The notes beneath the pieces were generated by a model. The model worked only from the letters and a program-made list of their open reading frames with translations. It searched no databases and was not told the origin of the DNA. From a virus, in IMG/VR virus record IMGVR_UViG_3300045107_000228, positions 1 through 29,846 of that record: DNA of 29,846 nt, one strand, 5' to 3'. Positions 7,923-16,845 of this stretch are shown here, one piece after another; within the stretch, counting starts at the first letter, position 1, and every line of letters begins with the position of its first letter. The position numbers and the translations under genes are program-made.

Positions 7923-8030
7923 ATGTTGTCTCTGGCAGACGCGGCGAAGGAAGCTAGATATGGTGAGCGCAAAGCGCAAAAAATTCTTGCCCGCATTCAG
8001 GTGTATTTCGACTGGCTCAAGACGCAGTAG
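7923..8030 (+). CDS. Possible 35-aa antisense mini-gene in a late-operon gap
   Basis: The 161-bp space between two minus-strand tail genes holds a plus-strand frame starting at ATG 7923, with a charged, amphipathic helical product (AAKEARYGERKAQKILARIQ and so on) of plausible composition. There is no ribosome-binding site. A 7-bp-arm palindrome (7902-7917) lies just upstream. A competing minus-strand frame (8036-7860) covers the same bases, starts directly after the preceding stop, but is Leu/Arg/Ser-rich as antisense frames often are. Only one, or neither, is likely real. Confidence 0.25.
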   Translation: MLSLADAAKEARYGERKAQKILARIQVYFDWLKTQ

Positions 8031-8037
8031 CGACATC

Positions 8038-8445
8038 CTAAACACTCTGAACCTCAATGATCTGTTTTTCCGTAAACACCCATTTGACGGACTCCACTCG
8101 GCCAAGCTTGCGGTTGACATCCTGGTTAAATTCCGGCTGCCGCAAGGCCCCATAAACCGTCTCCCAGAGTCCCGTTTTTTCGTTGCGTGTGCTGAAGGTC
8201 ACGTCGATGCTGGCCTCGTCGTTGGGAAAGTAGGCGTTTATGTCGGCGTACCAGACGCTCAGCTTCTTGGCGATCCAGAACCATTCATGCGTGGATCGGC
8301 CTTGATAAAAGGTCTTGCTGCTCACCGCTGTGACAACCTCCTGGTGGATCGGCCCTACCGCCGAATGCGGCTGCGGGTTGATCTGCACGAGATCATCCGA
8401 TGTCCCCAAACCAACATAGAGTCCGTACCACGTCGGGACTGTCAT
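8038..8445 (-). CDS. Minor/distal tail protein, 135 aa
   Basis: The gene starts at 8445, overlapping the stop of the tape measure gene, and precedes the giant tail-tip gene. This is the standard position of a distal tail or tail-tip adaptor protein. The product is beta-rich, without membrane segments, and ends in a charged beta hairpin. Family recognised from position, not from a diagnostic motif. Confidence 0.6.
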   Translation of the reverse strand: MTVPTWYGLYVGLGTSDDLVQINPQPHSAVGPIHQEVVTAVSSKTFYQGRSTHEWFWIAKKLSVWYADINAYFPNDEASIDVTFSTRNEKTGLWETVYGALRQPEFNQDVNRKLGRVESVKWVFTEKQIIEVQSV

Positions 8446-11405
8446 CAGTTGACCCCTCCAATCGTTTCAGGAATGGCCTGGTAAAGCGCGTCCACCACCG
8501 CCTGCTGTATCTGCGCCGGGGTGATGCCGCCTGCGTTGCCGGTGACAGTGACAGGGACACTGAGCGATCCGATCTGGACTGACCTGCCGCCCGCCTGACG
8601 CCCCAGGGCCGAGAGCGCGCTGAGGGTCTGATCGGCGGGGATAACGCGCGCCGGACGATCAAACTGCACCATCTCAGGCCCACCTTCACCGACCAACACT
8701 GGACGGCCCAGGGGCGGATCGCCACCCTCGGCAAACCCGTCCAGCAGGTTGCGGCGCTGGTACGTCGTCACCGTCTTGGTCTGGACGATCACGCGCTGGC
8801 TGGGTGTAACGGCCTTGCCAGCCGACTGACTGCCCGCGCTTGCCTGACTGCCGCCGCTGCCAACGCTGGCGGCATCGTTCTTGAAACGGGCGAGGGCCTG
8901 CCGTGCCTGATCCAGCGCCGCCGAGGCGTCATCGCCGAAGCCTTTCCAGAATGATTCCTCGTCCTTTGTTGCGGCGGTCAGCGCCTTCTTGCGGATGTCG
9001 CTTTCCTTCTTGAGCGCGTCTTGTTCATCGGCAATCTGCTTGTCCCGCGACGCTTTCCGGTCAGCGTCCTGAATGGCCCGATCCTCGTCGCGGCGCGCTT
9101 TGGTGATGGCCCGGTCTTCGGACTCCTCCTGAACCTTGATCGCCCGGTCTTCGGCGCGTCGGGCCTGAGCAATGGCGCGCTGCGCGTCCTCGTCGGCAAG
9201 CTGCTCCTGGAAGGCTTTCAGTCGGTTCTCGCGTTCAACGGCGCGCTGCTGGGCGGCTTCCTGTTCGCGCTGCTGCTGATCCTCGGCAGCTCGCCCCTGG
9301 GTCTTGCCGAAGTCGCGGTTCTCCGCATCAGTGGATCGGAGGGCGTCGCGCTGCGCCCGGAAGACGGCGGTTGCGTCCAGGTTGGTCGCGGCATCAAATA
9401 CGGCGTCCAGCCGGTTGCGTTCTATATCAGCCAGTTTGTCGTAGTGGTCGGCTGTCGCCCGCTGCTGATCCTGTCGGAACTTGGCGGCATCCTTCGCCTC
9501 TTGCTTCTGGGCCTCCACTTCGGCATTGCCAGATTCCTTGAGAATATCAGCGAGGCGCTTGGCCCGATCCCGCGTAATATCTTCGGCTTCACGCCGTTCG
9601 GACAGAGCCAGGGCGCGCCCTTCCCGTGTATTGCGGCGGGCCAGGTCTTGCCCTTCACGCAAATCACCGCGCGCGCGATCACGGGCAATCCGGGCCGTCT
9701 CGTCGTTGAAGTCGCGCTGCGCCCGTGCGGCGCGCTTGGTAATCTCGTCGGTGCGCTCTAGCGACTGGGCATAATCCGACGCTGCTTTCTTGGCTCCTTC
9801 GGCAGCCTTCTTCTGTTCGTCGTTGGCTTTGGCCTGATCTAAAACCGTCCCCGTAAGCTCGCCTAGGTCGCGGTCAATCTCCTTGACGCGATCCTGGTTC
9901 TCCTTCAACGCTTTGGCGGCTGACCCGTCCGGGCCTTCCTTCTCGGCACGAGCCTGTAGTTCGGCCTGATGCTTCTGGCGGGCATCCCGTTCCGCCTTGA
10001 GATCGGCAATCTGCCCCTGAATTTGTTCAGCGCTGGCTGTGCGGCGCAGTTTGTTGAAGTCGATCTCATGCTTGATCGCGTCTTCAATCCCCTTCACCGC
10101 GTTGCGTTCAGCTTCGCGGGCAGCGATCAGCCTGCCGGTGTCACCGGTCAGGGCGTTTTGCGTGGCACGGAGATCGACCAGCCGTCCGCTGTATTCAACC
10201 ACCAGATCGGCGGCTTTGGCGCTTTCAGGATGTGCGGCGGCCTGAGCCTGCGCCTGAGCCAGCAATGCCTCGGTTGTTTTGATGGTTTCGGCATTCTCGG
10301 TAATCCGGGCTTGCAATTGTTCGGTCGATGCCGTGCGCGCAAAAGCTGCCATTTGAAGCTGGGCTTCGCCGCTCCGCTTCAGATCGATGGCTGCCTGATT
10401 CGCGGCAAACGCGCCGCTTGCCAGACCGCCGCCCAGACGCCCCAACGCCGAGTCGGTGTCGAGAATGGATTTCTTATTTTCGTCAAGCTGCTTAGTCAGA
10501 ATGCGAAAGCCGTCGCCCAGTTCGCGCGGCAGGGCAATCCCTACGTCGCGGGTGACATGCAGTGCTTGTTCAAGCTGCTTGAGCGCGCCCTCGGTTTCAT
10601 TGGCGGCTTTAAGCTGCGCTTCGCGCGTGCTTTGCAGGGATGCGACCCTGGCCTGCGCTTCCTCGGTGGAGGCTGTCGCCGCAAATTCGTAGTAGCCCTT
10701 CTGCGAACCGAGTGCCGCCTCAAGATTCTTCTTGCCATCGGCTGCACCGTCCGACAGCAGCTTGAGGCCGAGCGCAATCGCGCCCAGGACAACCACAACC
10801 GGGGCTGCCACCGCGATAACCGCGCCCATACCAGCGGCAGTTGCGCCGAGGCCGCCAGCGGCAGCCGCCCCATCAGCGGCGACCGTCCCGATGATGCCAC
10901 CCATACCCTGAAGCTGACCGCCGAGTGCGCCGAATTGATCGGTGATAGCTTTGACTTCTTTGCCGACCTGCCCAATATCCCCGGCCCTGGTGATGGCCCC
11001 ACCCACGTCGCCCAGACCCAATTGCGACAAAGCGCCGCCGGTGCGCCGCAGAGACTCGACCCCGACCCCGCTCCCACCGCTGCCAGGCGCTGCTGGGGAG
11101 CCGCCCAGCAGATCGCCGCGCAGGTCATTGAAGCTGCCTGGTTTGGTTTTGGCAAGCCTCTCAGCTTTGTCCTTCGCTTTGGCGATGGCATCGCCCAACT
11201 TGCTGGCGCTGCGCTCCGAACTGGCGAAGCTATCGCGCAAGGCTTGTCCCGAACGGTCTGCCGCATCGCCTAATGCACCCGCCGATTTTGTGATTGATTT
11301 CAGGCGTGCATCCAGATCAGCACCGGCCTTATCAACCTGCTTTAGTGCCGACTCGTCAATGCTGTACTTTAATCTGACGTTCGCCTCACGGTTAGAGTCA
11401 GACAT
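8445..11405 (-). CDS. Tail tape measure protein, 986 aa
   Basis: GGAGG lies 6 bases before the ATG. Residues 1-130 are helical. A hydrophobic Gly/Ala/Val block (about 185-215) gives membrane-insertion potential, as usual in tape measures. Residues about 220-850 are long, highly charged coiled coil rich in Ala, Arg, Glu, Gln and Asp with internal RAEDRAI-like repetition. The C-terminal part holds the typical FAEGGD and VGEGGPEMV motifs of phage tape measures. It sits after the tail assembly chaperones. By the roughly 1.5 angstrom per residue rule the tail would be near 150 nm, compatible with a siphovirus. Confidence 0.92.
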   Translation of the reverse strand: MSDSNREANVRLKYSIDESALKQVDKAGADLDARLKSITKSAGALGDAADRSGQALRDSFASSERSASKLGDAIAKAKDKAERLAKTKPGSFNDLRGDLLGGSPAAPGSGGSGVGVESLRRTGGALSQLGLGDVGGAITRAGDIGQVGKEVKAITDQFGALGGQLQGMGGIIGTVAADGAAAAGGLGATAAGMGAVIAVAAPVVVVLGAIALGLKLLSDGAADGKKNLEAALGSQKGYYEFAATASTEEAQARVASLQSTREAQLKAANETEGALKQLEQALHVTRDVGIALPRELGDGFRILTKQLDENKKSILDTDSALGRLGGGLASGAFAANQAAIDLKRSGEAQLQMAAFARTASTEQLQARITENAETIKTTEALLAQAQAQAAAHPESAKAADLVVEYSGRLVDLRATQNALTGDTGRLIAAREAERNAVKGIEDAIKHEIDFNKLRRTASAEQIQGQIADLKAERDARQKHQAELQARAEKEGPDGSAAKALKENQDRVKEIDRDLGELTGTVLDQAKANDEQKKAAEGAKKAASDYAQSLERTDEITKRAARAQRDFNDETARIARDRARGDLREGQDLARRNTREGRALALSERREAEDITRDRAKRLADILKESGNAEVEAQKQEAKDAAKFRQDQQRATADHYDKLADIERNRLDAVFDAATNLDATAVFRAQRDALRSTDAENRDFGKTQGRAAEDQQQREQEAAQQRAVERENRLKAFQEQLADEDAQRAIAQARRAEDRAIKVQEESEDRAITKARRDEDRAIQDADRKASRDKQIADEQDALKKESDIRKKALTAATKDEESFWKGFGDDASAALDQARQALARFKNDAASVGSGGSQASAGSQSAGKAVTPSQRVIVQTKTVTTYQRRNLLDGFAEGGDPPLGRPVLVGEGGPEMVQFDRPARVIPADQTLSALSALGRQAGGRSVQIGSLSVPVTVTGNAGGITPAQIQQAVVDALYQAIPETIGGVN

Positions 11406-11431
11406 AGGCCGCCTCCAATTGGCGAGTGTCT

Positions 11432-11716
11432 TTATCGATCACTGCTATCCCCCACCGGCGTCAGTTGAAGATCGGGATTAAACCCGCCGTCCTTCCAGCA
11501 CTGATAGAATTTGTCGCTGTTCTCTTTGCTGGACTGCGGATCGTACTGGTGCGCGCAATCCAGAATGATCTTGGCGTTGGCGGTTGCTGTAATGCGGCGA
11601 TTGGCCGTCGCCTGAGCAGAAGCGGACTGCTGAACGTTGCCGGAGACGAGAAACGCCAGCAGCGCGACGGCCAGGACGAGCAGGATAACAATGGCGATCA
11701 AAAACCTTTTCAGCAT
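11432..11716 (-). CDS. Small single-span membrane protein, 94 aa
   Basis: I use the ATG at 11716, which follows an AAAGG about 9 bases upstream; a TTG further up is possible. Residues about 3-25 (LKRFLIAIVILLVLAVALLAF) form a signal anchor, and the rest, with two Cys residues, would be outside the cytoplasm. It lies between tail chaperones and tape measure, an unusual place for a membrane protein. It could be an inner-membrane infection or exclusion factor, or a moron, but no family is recognised. Confidence 0.65.
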   Translation of the reverse strand: MLKRFLIAIVILLVLAVALLAFLVSGNVQQSASAQATANRRITATANAKIILDCAHQYDPQSSKENSDKFYQCWKDGGFNPDLQLTPVGDSSDR

Positions 11717-11739
11717 CGCGTCAAGCCTTTCACAGTCCC

Positions 11740-12452
<713 letters not shown>

Positions 12453-13298
12453 CTATGCCAGGTACGGCAGGAAGGCCACGATCTTTGCATTGTCGGCGGG
12501 TGCATCGGCGAAGATCAGCTTCTTGGTGCTGGTGTTGATCGTCACGCCGCTGGTCAGCGGTACGCCAGCCTTAGCGATGATCGCCTCATCCACGTCGCTG
12601 GTAGGCGGCGTCCAGGGGATCGTGAAGTCGGTGACCGTGCCATCGCCAATGAAACTGATAGGCCGCAGCAGGTAGTTACTCGATAGGGGGAAGATGGGCG
12701 CGCTCTCCGTGCCAAGCGCTGTGTCGGCAACCAGTTCGCCCCAGGGCAGTACATCGGCCACATTGGCGATGACCTGGTACTTGAACTGGCTGGCTTGTCT
12801 TTCCTTGTACCCATCCGAGTCCAGCGGGATGATGGTCGCTTTGGGAGCGATCCAGCCCTCGTATAACTTGCCACCCTTCGAGCCGCTGTCCTGGCTCTTG
12901 GCCCGGCGCTGGAACATGAGCATCATGTCCGGGTATTCGGGGTCAGTCGGCTGGGCCGCCGTGATGGTGATGTTGCCGTAATCAACTGGATCGACGCCTT
13001 GCGCCAGACCGTCAAAGGTCATATCCCGCATGGCCGTCTCCATGTCGAAGCCCGGCACTTCAGCCGGTGGGAAGATCATCGCGCCGAGCGCGATATCCTT
13101 GCCGGTGAAGTTGATGATGTCCGGTACTTTCACGCTGACGTTGGCCGTCTTCACGCCATCCAGTTCATAGGCTGCCGCACCAGTAGCGCCTTTGGCGGGT
13201 GTAGCGGTTCCCATGATGTAGCCGTCGGCGTCCGGGAAGGCTGTCCAGCAGATTCTGAACCCGCCCACCAACAGTTTCTTCGTATTGACTTTTGCCAT
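12453..13298 (-). CDS. Major tail (tube) protein, 281 aa
   Basis: AGGTGG lies just before the ATG at 13298. The product is beta-rich with a long N-terminal region (residues about 1-210) and a separate C-terminal beta domain (about 210-281), like tail tube proteins carrying an extra Ig-like or receptor-decorating domain. It lies directly before the frameshifting chaperones, which fixes its identity by order. It should polymerise into the tail tube around the tape measure. Confidence 0.75.
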   Translation of the reverse strand: MAKVNTKKLLVGGFRICWTAFPDADGYIMGTATPAKGATGAAAYELDGVKTANVSVKVPDIINFTGKDIALGAMIFPPAEVPGFDMETAMRDMTFDGLAQGVDPVDYGNITITAAQPTDPEYPDMMLMFQRRAKSQDSGSKGGKLYEGWIAPKATIIPLDSDGYKERQASQFKYQVIANVADVLPWGELVADTALGTESAPIFPLSSNYLLRPISFIGDGTVTDFTIPWTPPTSDVDEAIIAKAGVPLTSGVTINTSTKKLIFADAPADNAKIVAFLPYLA

Positions 13299-13775
13299 TT
13301 ACCACCTCTCGTCGAATTCGATGTCCGTGTCAACCGGGACGCGCAAGCGGAATTCCGTCCCCACCTGCATCGGTATCCCAGGTTCTTGAAAGTACGCTGT
13401 ACCGATCCCCCCGGTTAGAGTCGCTCCCATCTGGGAGAGATAGTCAGGGGGTTCGGGGAATTTGGTTGCTGTGAGACCCACATGCGCGGCAAAGAACGCC
13501 CGCAGCACAGGGATGTGTTTACGCAGTACGCGCTCGGTCTGACCCTTGTACCCCTCGGTCACGTGACCGATGATCAGACGCATCCGCACGACGTACACAT
13601 CAGCCTGCATGTCCTCGCTGTTGGTGTCATACGCGAAGTCCCCCAGGCCGTTCGTCATGTAGGGCGTCTGGTCGAGGCGATCTGCGAGAACATCGAGCGC
13701 TCTTATACCCAGCGCCTCCTCCTCCATCGCACAGACGCGCTTGATCAGGTCGTCCAGATCGATCTCGTTCGCCAT
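13299..13775 (-). CDS. Tail terminator / tail completion-like protein, 158 aa
   Basis: I use the ATG at 13775, which overlaps the preceding gene's stop (TGATG). The product has an N-terminal helix followed by beta strands (RMRLIIGHVTEG, then TGGIGTAYFQEPG and a final VPVDTDIEF). This matches the size and order of tail terminator proteins, which lie between head-tail connectors and the tail tube gene. No diagnostic motif. Confidence 0.6.
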   Translation of the reverse strand: MANEIDLDDLIKRVCAMEEEALGIRALDVLADRLDQTPYMTNGLGDFAYDTNSEDMQADVYVVRMRLIIGHVTEGYKGQTERVLRKHIPVLRAFFAAHVGLTATKFPEPPDYLSQMGATLTGGIGTAYFQEPGIPMQVGTEFRLRVPVDTDIEFDERW

Positions 13776-14659
13776 CAGATCACACTCCACCGTACTTTGC
13801 GGTACTGCGCCAGGATCGCCTCCACTTCGCCGGGGGCGTCCTTCGGGAACGTCACGGTGGCGACGCCATCAAAGCTGGTCTGCTCATACGCCCCACGTCG
13901 CTGAAGCAGATAGCCCACCCAACGCAGCGCCGCGCGCTGAATGTTGGGTTCGACCTGAAAGACGTCGATGACAGTGTTTTTGACGTGCGTTGCCGCCGTT
14001 GACCCGTTCACGCCGCGCCGCACGGTCAAGGTATCGGTGCTGGGGTTGGTGGCGATCACCTCGCAGAACTCGCTCTCCAGGCGGATCAGGTTGCCGGGGC
14101 TGAAGCGCGGCGTCTGCCCGTAGGCGTCTTCCTCGTCCACATCTTCAACGGTGATCAGCGTCTCCGTGCTGCTGATCTGCGGGTCATCCTGCACACTGTC
14201 GCCGCTGCTGAACCACGCCTCGGCATAGTCCGCGTGATACCCGGCGATCCCCGTCACCTCAATCGCATCGCGCCAATCGGTGCTGTACTGCGTCCAGGAA
14301 CGTCCGCTCCCGGCAATGAGCCGCAGGGCGGTGATCGGCGTCTTGCCACGCGGATACGGGTAGTAATCCGTGCCAGCCACCAGCGTATTGCCCAGCCCAT
14401 CCTTGACCGTCGTCAGGCTCAGGAACGGCATCTGGGTCAATTCCAGCAGCCGGTAGTCAACGACGTGCGCACCTCTGGCGTCATACCAATCCGTCATATA
14501 ACGCGGCGCGAACTCATACCGCGTCTCACGCTCGATACGCGCACTGACAAATCGGATCGCCGCCTGCAAGAAGACGAGCGCATTATCGTCGGCAGACTCA
14601 AAGCCGTCCTTCATGCGGGCTTCCGCTTTGGCCTGATCGAGCGTGCAGTACATCGGCAT
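13775..14659 (-). CDS. Head-tail connector (adaptor) protein, 294 aa
   Basis: AAAGGAGG precedes the ATG at 14659. The N-terminal part (about 1-65: LDQAKAEARMKDG..., ALVFLQAAIRFVSARIERETRYEF) has the helical pattern of gp6/gp15-like adaptors that dock on the portal ring. Residues about 155-240 hold an inserted beta domain, and the C-terminus returns to helix (IQRAALRWVGYLLQRRG). The insertion makes it longer than the usual 100-200 residues. It is the first structural gene after the accessory cassette. Confidence 0.65.
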   Translation of the reverse strand: MPMYCTLDQAKAEARMKDGFESADDNALVFLQAAIRFVSARIERETRYEFAPRYMTDWYDARGAHVVDYRLLELTQMPFLSLTTVKDGLGNTLVAGTDYYPYPRGKTPITALRLIAGSGRSWTQYSTDWRDAIEVTGIAGYHADYAEAWFSSGDSVQDDPQISSTETLITVEDVDEEDAYGQTPRFSPGNLIRLESEFCEVIATNPSTDTLTVRRGVNGSTAATHVKNTVIDVFQVEPNIQRAALRWVGYLLQRRGAYEQTSFDGVATVTFPKDAPGEVEAILAQYRKVRWSVI

Positions 14660-14686
14660 GAGCTATAAACCTCCTTTCGGTGAAAT

Positions 14687-14735
14687 GAAAACGGCCTGTG
14701 ACCGAACGATGGCATACCGTCCGGCTACAGGCCGT
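14687..14735 (-). terminator. Long terminator hairpin after the HTH gene
   Basis: Arms ACGGCCTGT and ACAGGCCGT (14727-14735 and 14691-14699) plus an inner, mostly paired 8-bp stem make a long hairpin on the minus strand, followed by TTTTCATTT. It lies between the HTH gene stop and the connector gene, so it can separate cassette transcription from the tail genes. Late transcripts must read through it. Confidence 0.75.
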
Positions 14736-14762
14736 CTAAAGGGTTGATATGCGGTTGGGTGG

Positions 14763-14975
14763 TTAGCCCTTGCGTTTATCCTTGTGAGGTTTGCGCTGAG
14801 GCTTCTCGTCTTTGTAGCGCATGAGATCGTCGTAATCGACGAGATAATGGCGCGGAGCAATTTCCAGCGAGGCGACAGAACCCGCTTTGACCAGCTTCCG
14901 AATGTGATCGTAACCGTAGCCGCTGCGCTCTGCCGCTTCTTCAAGAGTGAGGTAGCGGCCTCTGTCGATTTCCAT
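14763..14975 (-). CDS. Small HTH DNA-binding regulator (excisionase/MerR-like), 70 aa
   Basis: Residues about 8-52 (YLTLEEAAERSGYGYDHIRKL, then an IAPRHYLVDYDDLMRY wing) match the HTH-17/excisionase-like winged helix, in which the first helix pair reads DNA. A Lys/Arg-rich tail follows. AGGGGG lies 8 bases before the ATG. It is transcribed divergently from three small plus-strand genes, and the space between contains two overlapping promoters and two copies of ATCTCACTT-nn-CCGG. It is the likely regulator of both directions. Regulation is inferred from position. Confidence 0.8.
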   Translation of the reverse strand: MEIDRGRYLTLEEAAERSGYGYDHIRKLVKAGSVASLEIAPRHYLVDYDDLMRYKDEKPQRKPHKDKRKG

Positions 14976-15002
14976 AAGATTATCCCCCTACTATTAAGGG
15001 GA

Positions 15003-15031
15003 ATTATCTCACTTATCCGGTTTTCGTGCAA
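15003..15031 (-). promoter_or_regulatory. Promoter for the HTH regulator gene
   Basis: On the minus strand TTGCAC (15026-15031) and GATAAT (15003-15008) are separated by exactly 17 bp, a sigma-70-type promoter. Transcription should start near 14996, about 20 bases before the HTH start codon. Operator repeat 1 (15006-15020) overlaps its -10. Confidence 0.75.
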
Positions 15032-15045
15032 TCTCACTTGACCGG
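15006..15045. promoter_or_regulatory. Two direct-repeat operators ATCTCACTT-nn-CCGG
   Basis: Copies at 15006-15020 and 15031-15045 share ATCTCACTT and CCGG with a variable dinucleotide between, and are 25 bp apart. The first covers the -10 of the leftward promoter, the second covers the -35 of the rightward promoter. A protein bound to both would control both directions. The HTH protein encoded next door is the candidate. Confidence 0.7.
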
Positions 15046-15066
15046 AAATCGGAAAAGTGCTACACT
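15038..15066 (+). promoter_or_regulatory. Promoter for the plus-strand accessory genes
   Basis: TTGACC (15038-15043), 17 bp, TACACT (15061-15066) is a near-consensus sigma-70-type promoter. Transcription should start near 15073, giving an 80-base leader to the gene at 15153. The -10 context GTGCTACACTG also occurs in the promoter at 29075-29103. Confidence 0.8.
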
Positions 15067-15152
15067 GATTGTATCGACAAACGACAGGGCCTACCGCCCC
15101 AACTCTCGCAAAGTATGGCGGTAAGCCCTCAGAGACAAGGAGATTGCTCCCC

Positions 15153-15323
15153 ATGTCAGCTAACGAGTCTACCGCAACCCCCGCCAAGCCTGCAAATTGG
15201 GCGACCATGACGCAGGCCGAGAAGTTCCGCTGGTACAACAACCAGCCGTACCGCGACACCCCGCGCAGCCGTTGGGAAGCGCATCGCGCCGCCAGCGTAC
15301 CCAGGAAGGCGGTGCGCGCATGA
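15153..15323 (+). CDS. Hypothetical protein, 56 aa (cassette gene 1)
   Basis: AGGAG lies 10 bases before the ATG at 15153; a longer frame from 15069 would start at the inferred transcript start and is less likely. The short product is rich in Ala, Arg, Pro and aromatic residues (KFRWYNNQPYRDTPRSRW), with no recognised domain. Its stop overlaps the next start (ATGA), so it is part of one translational unit with the next two genes. Confidence 0.7.
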   Translation: MSANESTATPAKPANWATMTQAEKFRWYNNQPYRDTPRSRWEAHRAASVPRKAVRA

Positions 15324-15631
15324 ACAGCCAGAACCTCGGCAGCACCACCAGCCCCTATGTCGTCCGCGCTGGAAAGGCGCGCGATCTGCTGGTCAAGCAT
15401 CGGCTTGGCGCGCAGGTGCGCGTCATCACTTACGACGCCGGGCGCTACGCGCAGGGCGACCACACGAAGTACATAGCCTACGTGTACGTCAAGATCGCGC
15501 AGCACCTCAACGGCCTGTCGGCTGTATTCTTTGACGAGGCGGTGCAGGTCGCTATCGACATGATCCGCGACGGCTTTGAACTGCCGGACATCATCCAGTA
15601 CCTTGCCCGCAACTACGGCGTGAGGCGCTAG
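15320..15631 (+). CDS. Hypothetical protein, 103 aa (cassette gene 2)
   Basis: The ATG at 15320 overlaps the upstream stop by 4 bases. The product seems compact and soluble: a beta strand pair (AQVRVITYDAG, TKYIAYVYVKI) followed by helices (AVFFDEAVQVAIDMIRDG, LPDIIQYLARNYG). No family recognised. Small acidic-to-neutral soluble proteins in an HTH-controlled early cassette are typical of phage accessory genes. Confidence 0.75.
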   Translation: MNSQNLGSTTSPYVVRAGKARDLLVKHRLGAQVRVITYDAGRYAQGDHTKYIAYVYVKIAQHLNGLSAVFFDEAVQVAIDMIRDGFELPDIIQYLARNYGVRR

Positions 15632-15634
15632 GCC

Positions 15635-15919
15635 ATGTTGAACCAACAGCCCGAACGCAAGCTCCCTGAGACGTGGGCCGATCTGACCTTTGAAGAAACT
15701 GCCGTGCTGGTCGTGTACCAGCAGATCGATCTCATCATGGATCGGCTGTTCGCCCCGGCGAAGCTGCGCGCCCTGTTTGGCAAGGGGCATACCGAAGCTG
15801 ACCTGAAGAAACTGAGTAAAATCTTCATGGTAGCCGCAGCGCAGATCGGCAAGGGCCGTACCCTGGATGAGACCGTGTGGTACATCCGCGCCCACTATAT
15901 GCCGCCCGAATGGAAGTGA
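15635..15919 (+). CDS. Hypothetical helical protein, 94 aa (cassette gene 3)
   Basis: It starts 3 bases after the stop of the previous gene and ends 6 bases before a terminator stem. The product is predicted to be nearly all helical (FEETAVLVVYQQIDLIMDRLF, EADLKKLSKIFMVAAAQIG, LDETVWYIRAHYM). No family recognised. Confidence 0.75.
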   Translation: MLNQQPERKLPETWADLTFEETAVLVVYQQIDLIMDRLFAPAKLRALFGKGHTEADLKKLSKIFMVAAAQIGKGRTLDETVWYIRAHYMPPEWK

Positions 15920-15925
15920 GTATGG

Positions 15926-15947
15926 CCCGCGCTTCGGCGCGGGTTTT
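15926..15947 (+). terminator. Terminator of the accessory cassette
   Basis: CCCGCGC (15926-15932) pairs with GCGCGGG (15937-15943) around a TTCG tetraloop, followed by TTTTGTT. This is a strong intrinsic terminator just after cassette gene 3. Confidence 0.9.
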
Positions 15948-15961
15948 GTTGAGAGGGATAG

Positions 15962-16840
15962 ATGATCTATTGGCCTAATCCATACAAACGCTGTAGCAAG
16001 TGCGGTGAATGGAAGTTGGCGACGCTTGTTTGTTTCCCCAGAAGGCGACGAAATAAAGACGGCCTCGATAATCGATGCAAAGCATGCGCGTGCGGACAGA
16101 GCGAGGATTATCGAGACCGGAATCCTGAAAAGGTGCGGCAATCCCGCCGGGATCGCTATTGCGCAAATGCGGAGGATATTCGCGCAAAAGCACGACGCTA
16201 TTATGCTGATCATATTGAAGAGCGGCAGGCATACGACAGACGGCGATATCTGGCTAATCCTCAACTGAGATGCGAAACAGCCAAGCGCTCCCGCGAACGA
16301 AGCTACGGAGAATATGTCCGGCGACGAAGAGAGCGTCGCTTCAGCCGACGTGCGGAAATAAATCTTCAAAGGCGACAGCATCGCGCCCAAAATCTGGAAA
16401 GGTACCGTGAGCGCGCGCGCCTCTATCGACAGCGATACGGGCGTAAACGAGATCGACAAAAGGAGAATGAGCGTGCCCGACAGCGCTATAATCCCGAAAG
16501 GGGTCGCCAGCGCAATCACAAAAGACTGGCGCGCGCCCGATCCTTGCCATACGCCTTCACTCGCACCGATTGGCAACAATGCCTTGACTACTGGTGCGGC
16601 TTTTGCTGCTATTGCGCCGAACGCCGCGCTACCACAATCGATCATTTTATCCCGCTCGACTCTCCCGACTGCCCTGGTACGATCCCCGGCAATGTGCTTC
16701 CCGCCTGCGCGTCTTGCAACTACAGCAAGCAAAATCGCTCTGCCGGCGAATGGCTGGCGTGGAAATTCGGCGCGGATCAGGCGCGTGAAACCCTTGCCCT
16801 TATCCAGCAGTATTTTGAGTGGATAGAGACTCAAGGCTAG
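15962..16840 (+). CDS. Free-standing HNH endonuclease, 292 aa
   Basis: The C-terminal part (residues about 212-256) has an HNH/zinc-finger fold: CCYC (215-218), DH (227-228) with the catalytic His, N244, then CASCN (249-253). The N-terminus has a second Cys cluster (CSKC at 11-14, CKAC at 39-42). Between them is a long, extremely Arg-rich region with RRYYADH-like repeats, expected to bind DNA. GAGAGGG lies just before the ATG. It lies on the strand opposite to the structural genes, between two head genes, ending 5 bp before the convergent minus-strand gene. This is typical of homing endonucleases that invade phage genomes; it may also have brought the neighbouring cassette along. Confidence 0.85.
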   Translation: MIYWPNPYKRCSKCGEWKLATLVCFPRRRRNKDGLDNRCKACACGQSEDYRDRNPEKVRQSRRDRYCANAEDIRAKARRYYADHIEERQAYDRRRYLANPQLRCETAKRSRERSYGEYVRRRRERRFSRRAEINLQRRQHRAQNLERYRERARLYRQRYGRKRDRQKENERARQRYNPERGRQRNHKRLARARSLPYAFTRTDWQQCLDYWCGFCCYCAERRATTIDHFIPLDSPDCPGTIPGNVLPACASCNYSKQNRSAGEWLAWKFGADQARETLALIQQYFEWIETQG

Positions 16841-16845
16841 TTGCA

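Noticed and set aside
7860-8036. A 58-codon minus-strand frame filling the tail gap
   Set aside because: It starts right after the preceding stop, but is Leu/Arg/Ser-rich, overlaps the next gene, and looks like the antisense of another frame. Not excluded, only not supported.
9969-11273. A 434-codon plus-strand frame opposite the tape measure
   Set aside because: Rich in Cys, Gly and Arg without motifs, antisense to a clear coiled-coil tape measure.
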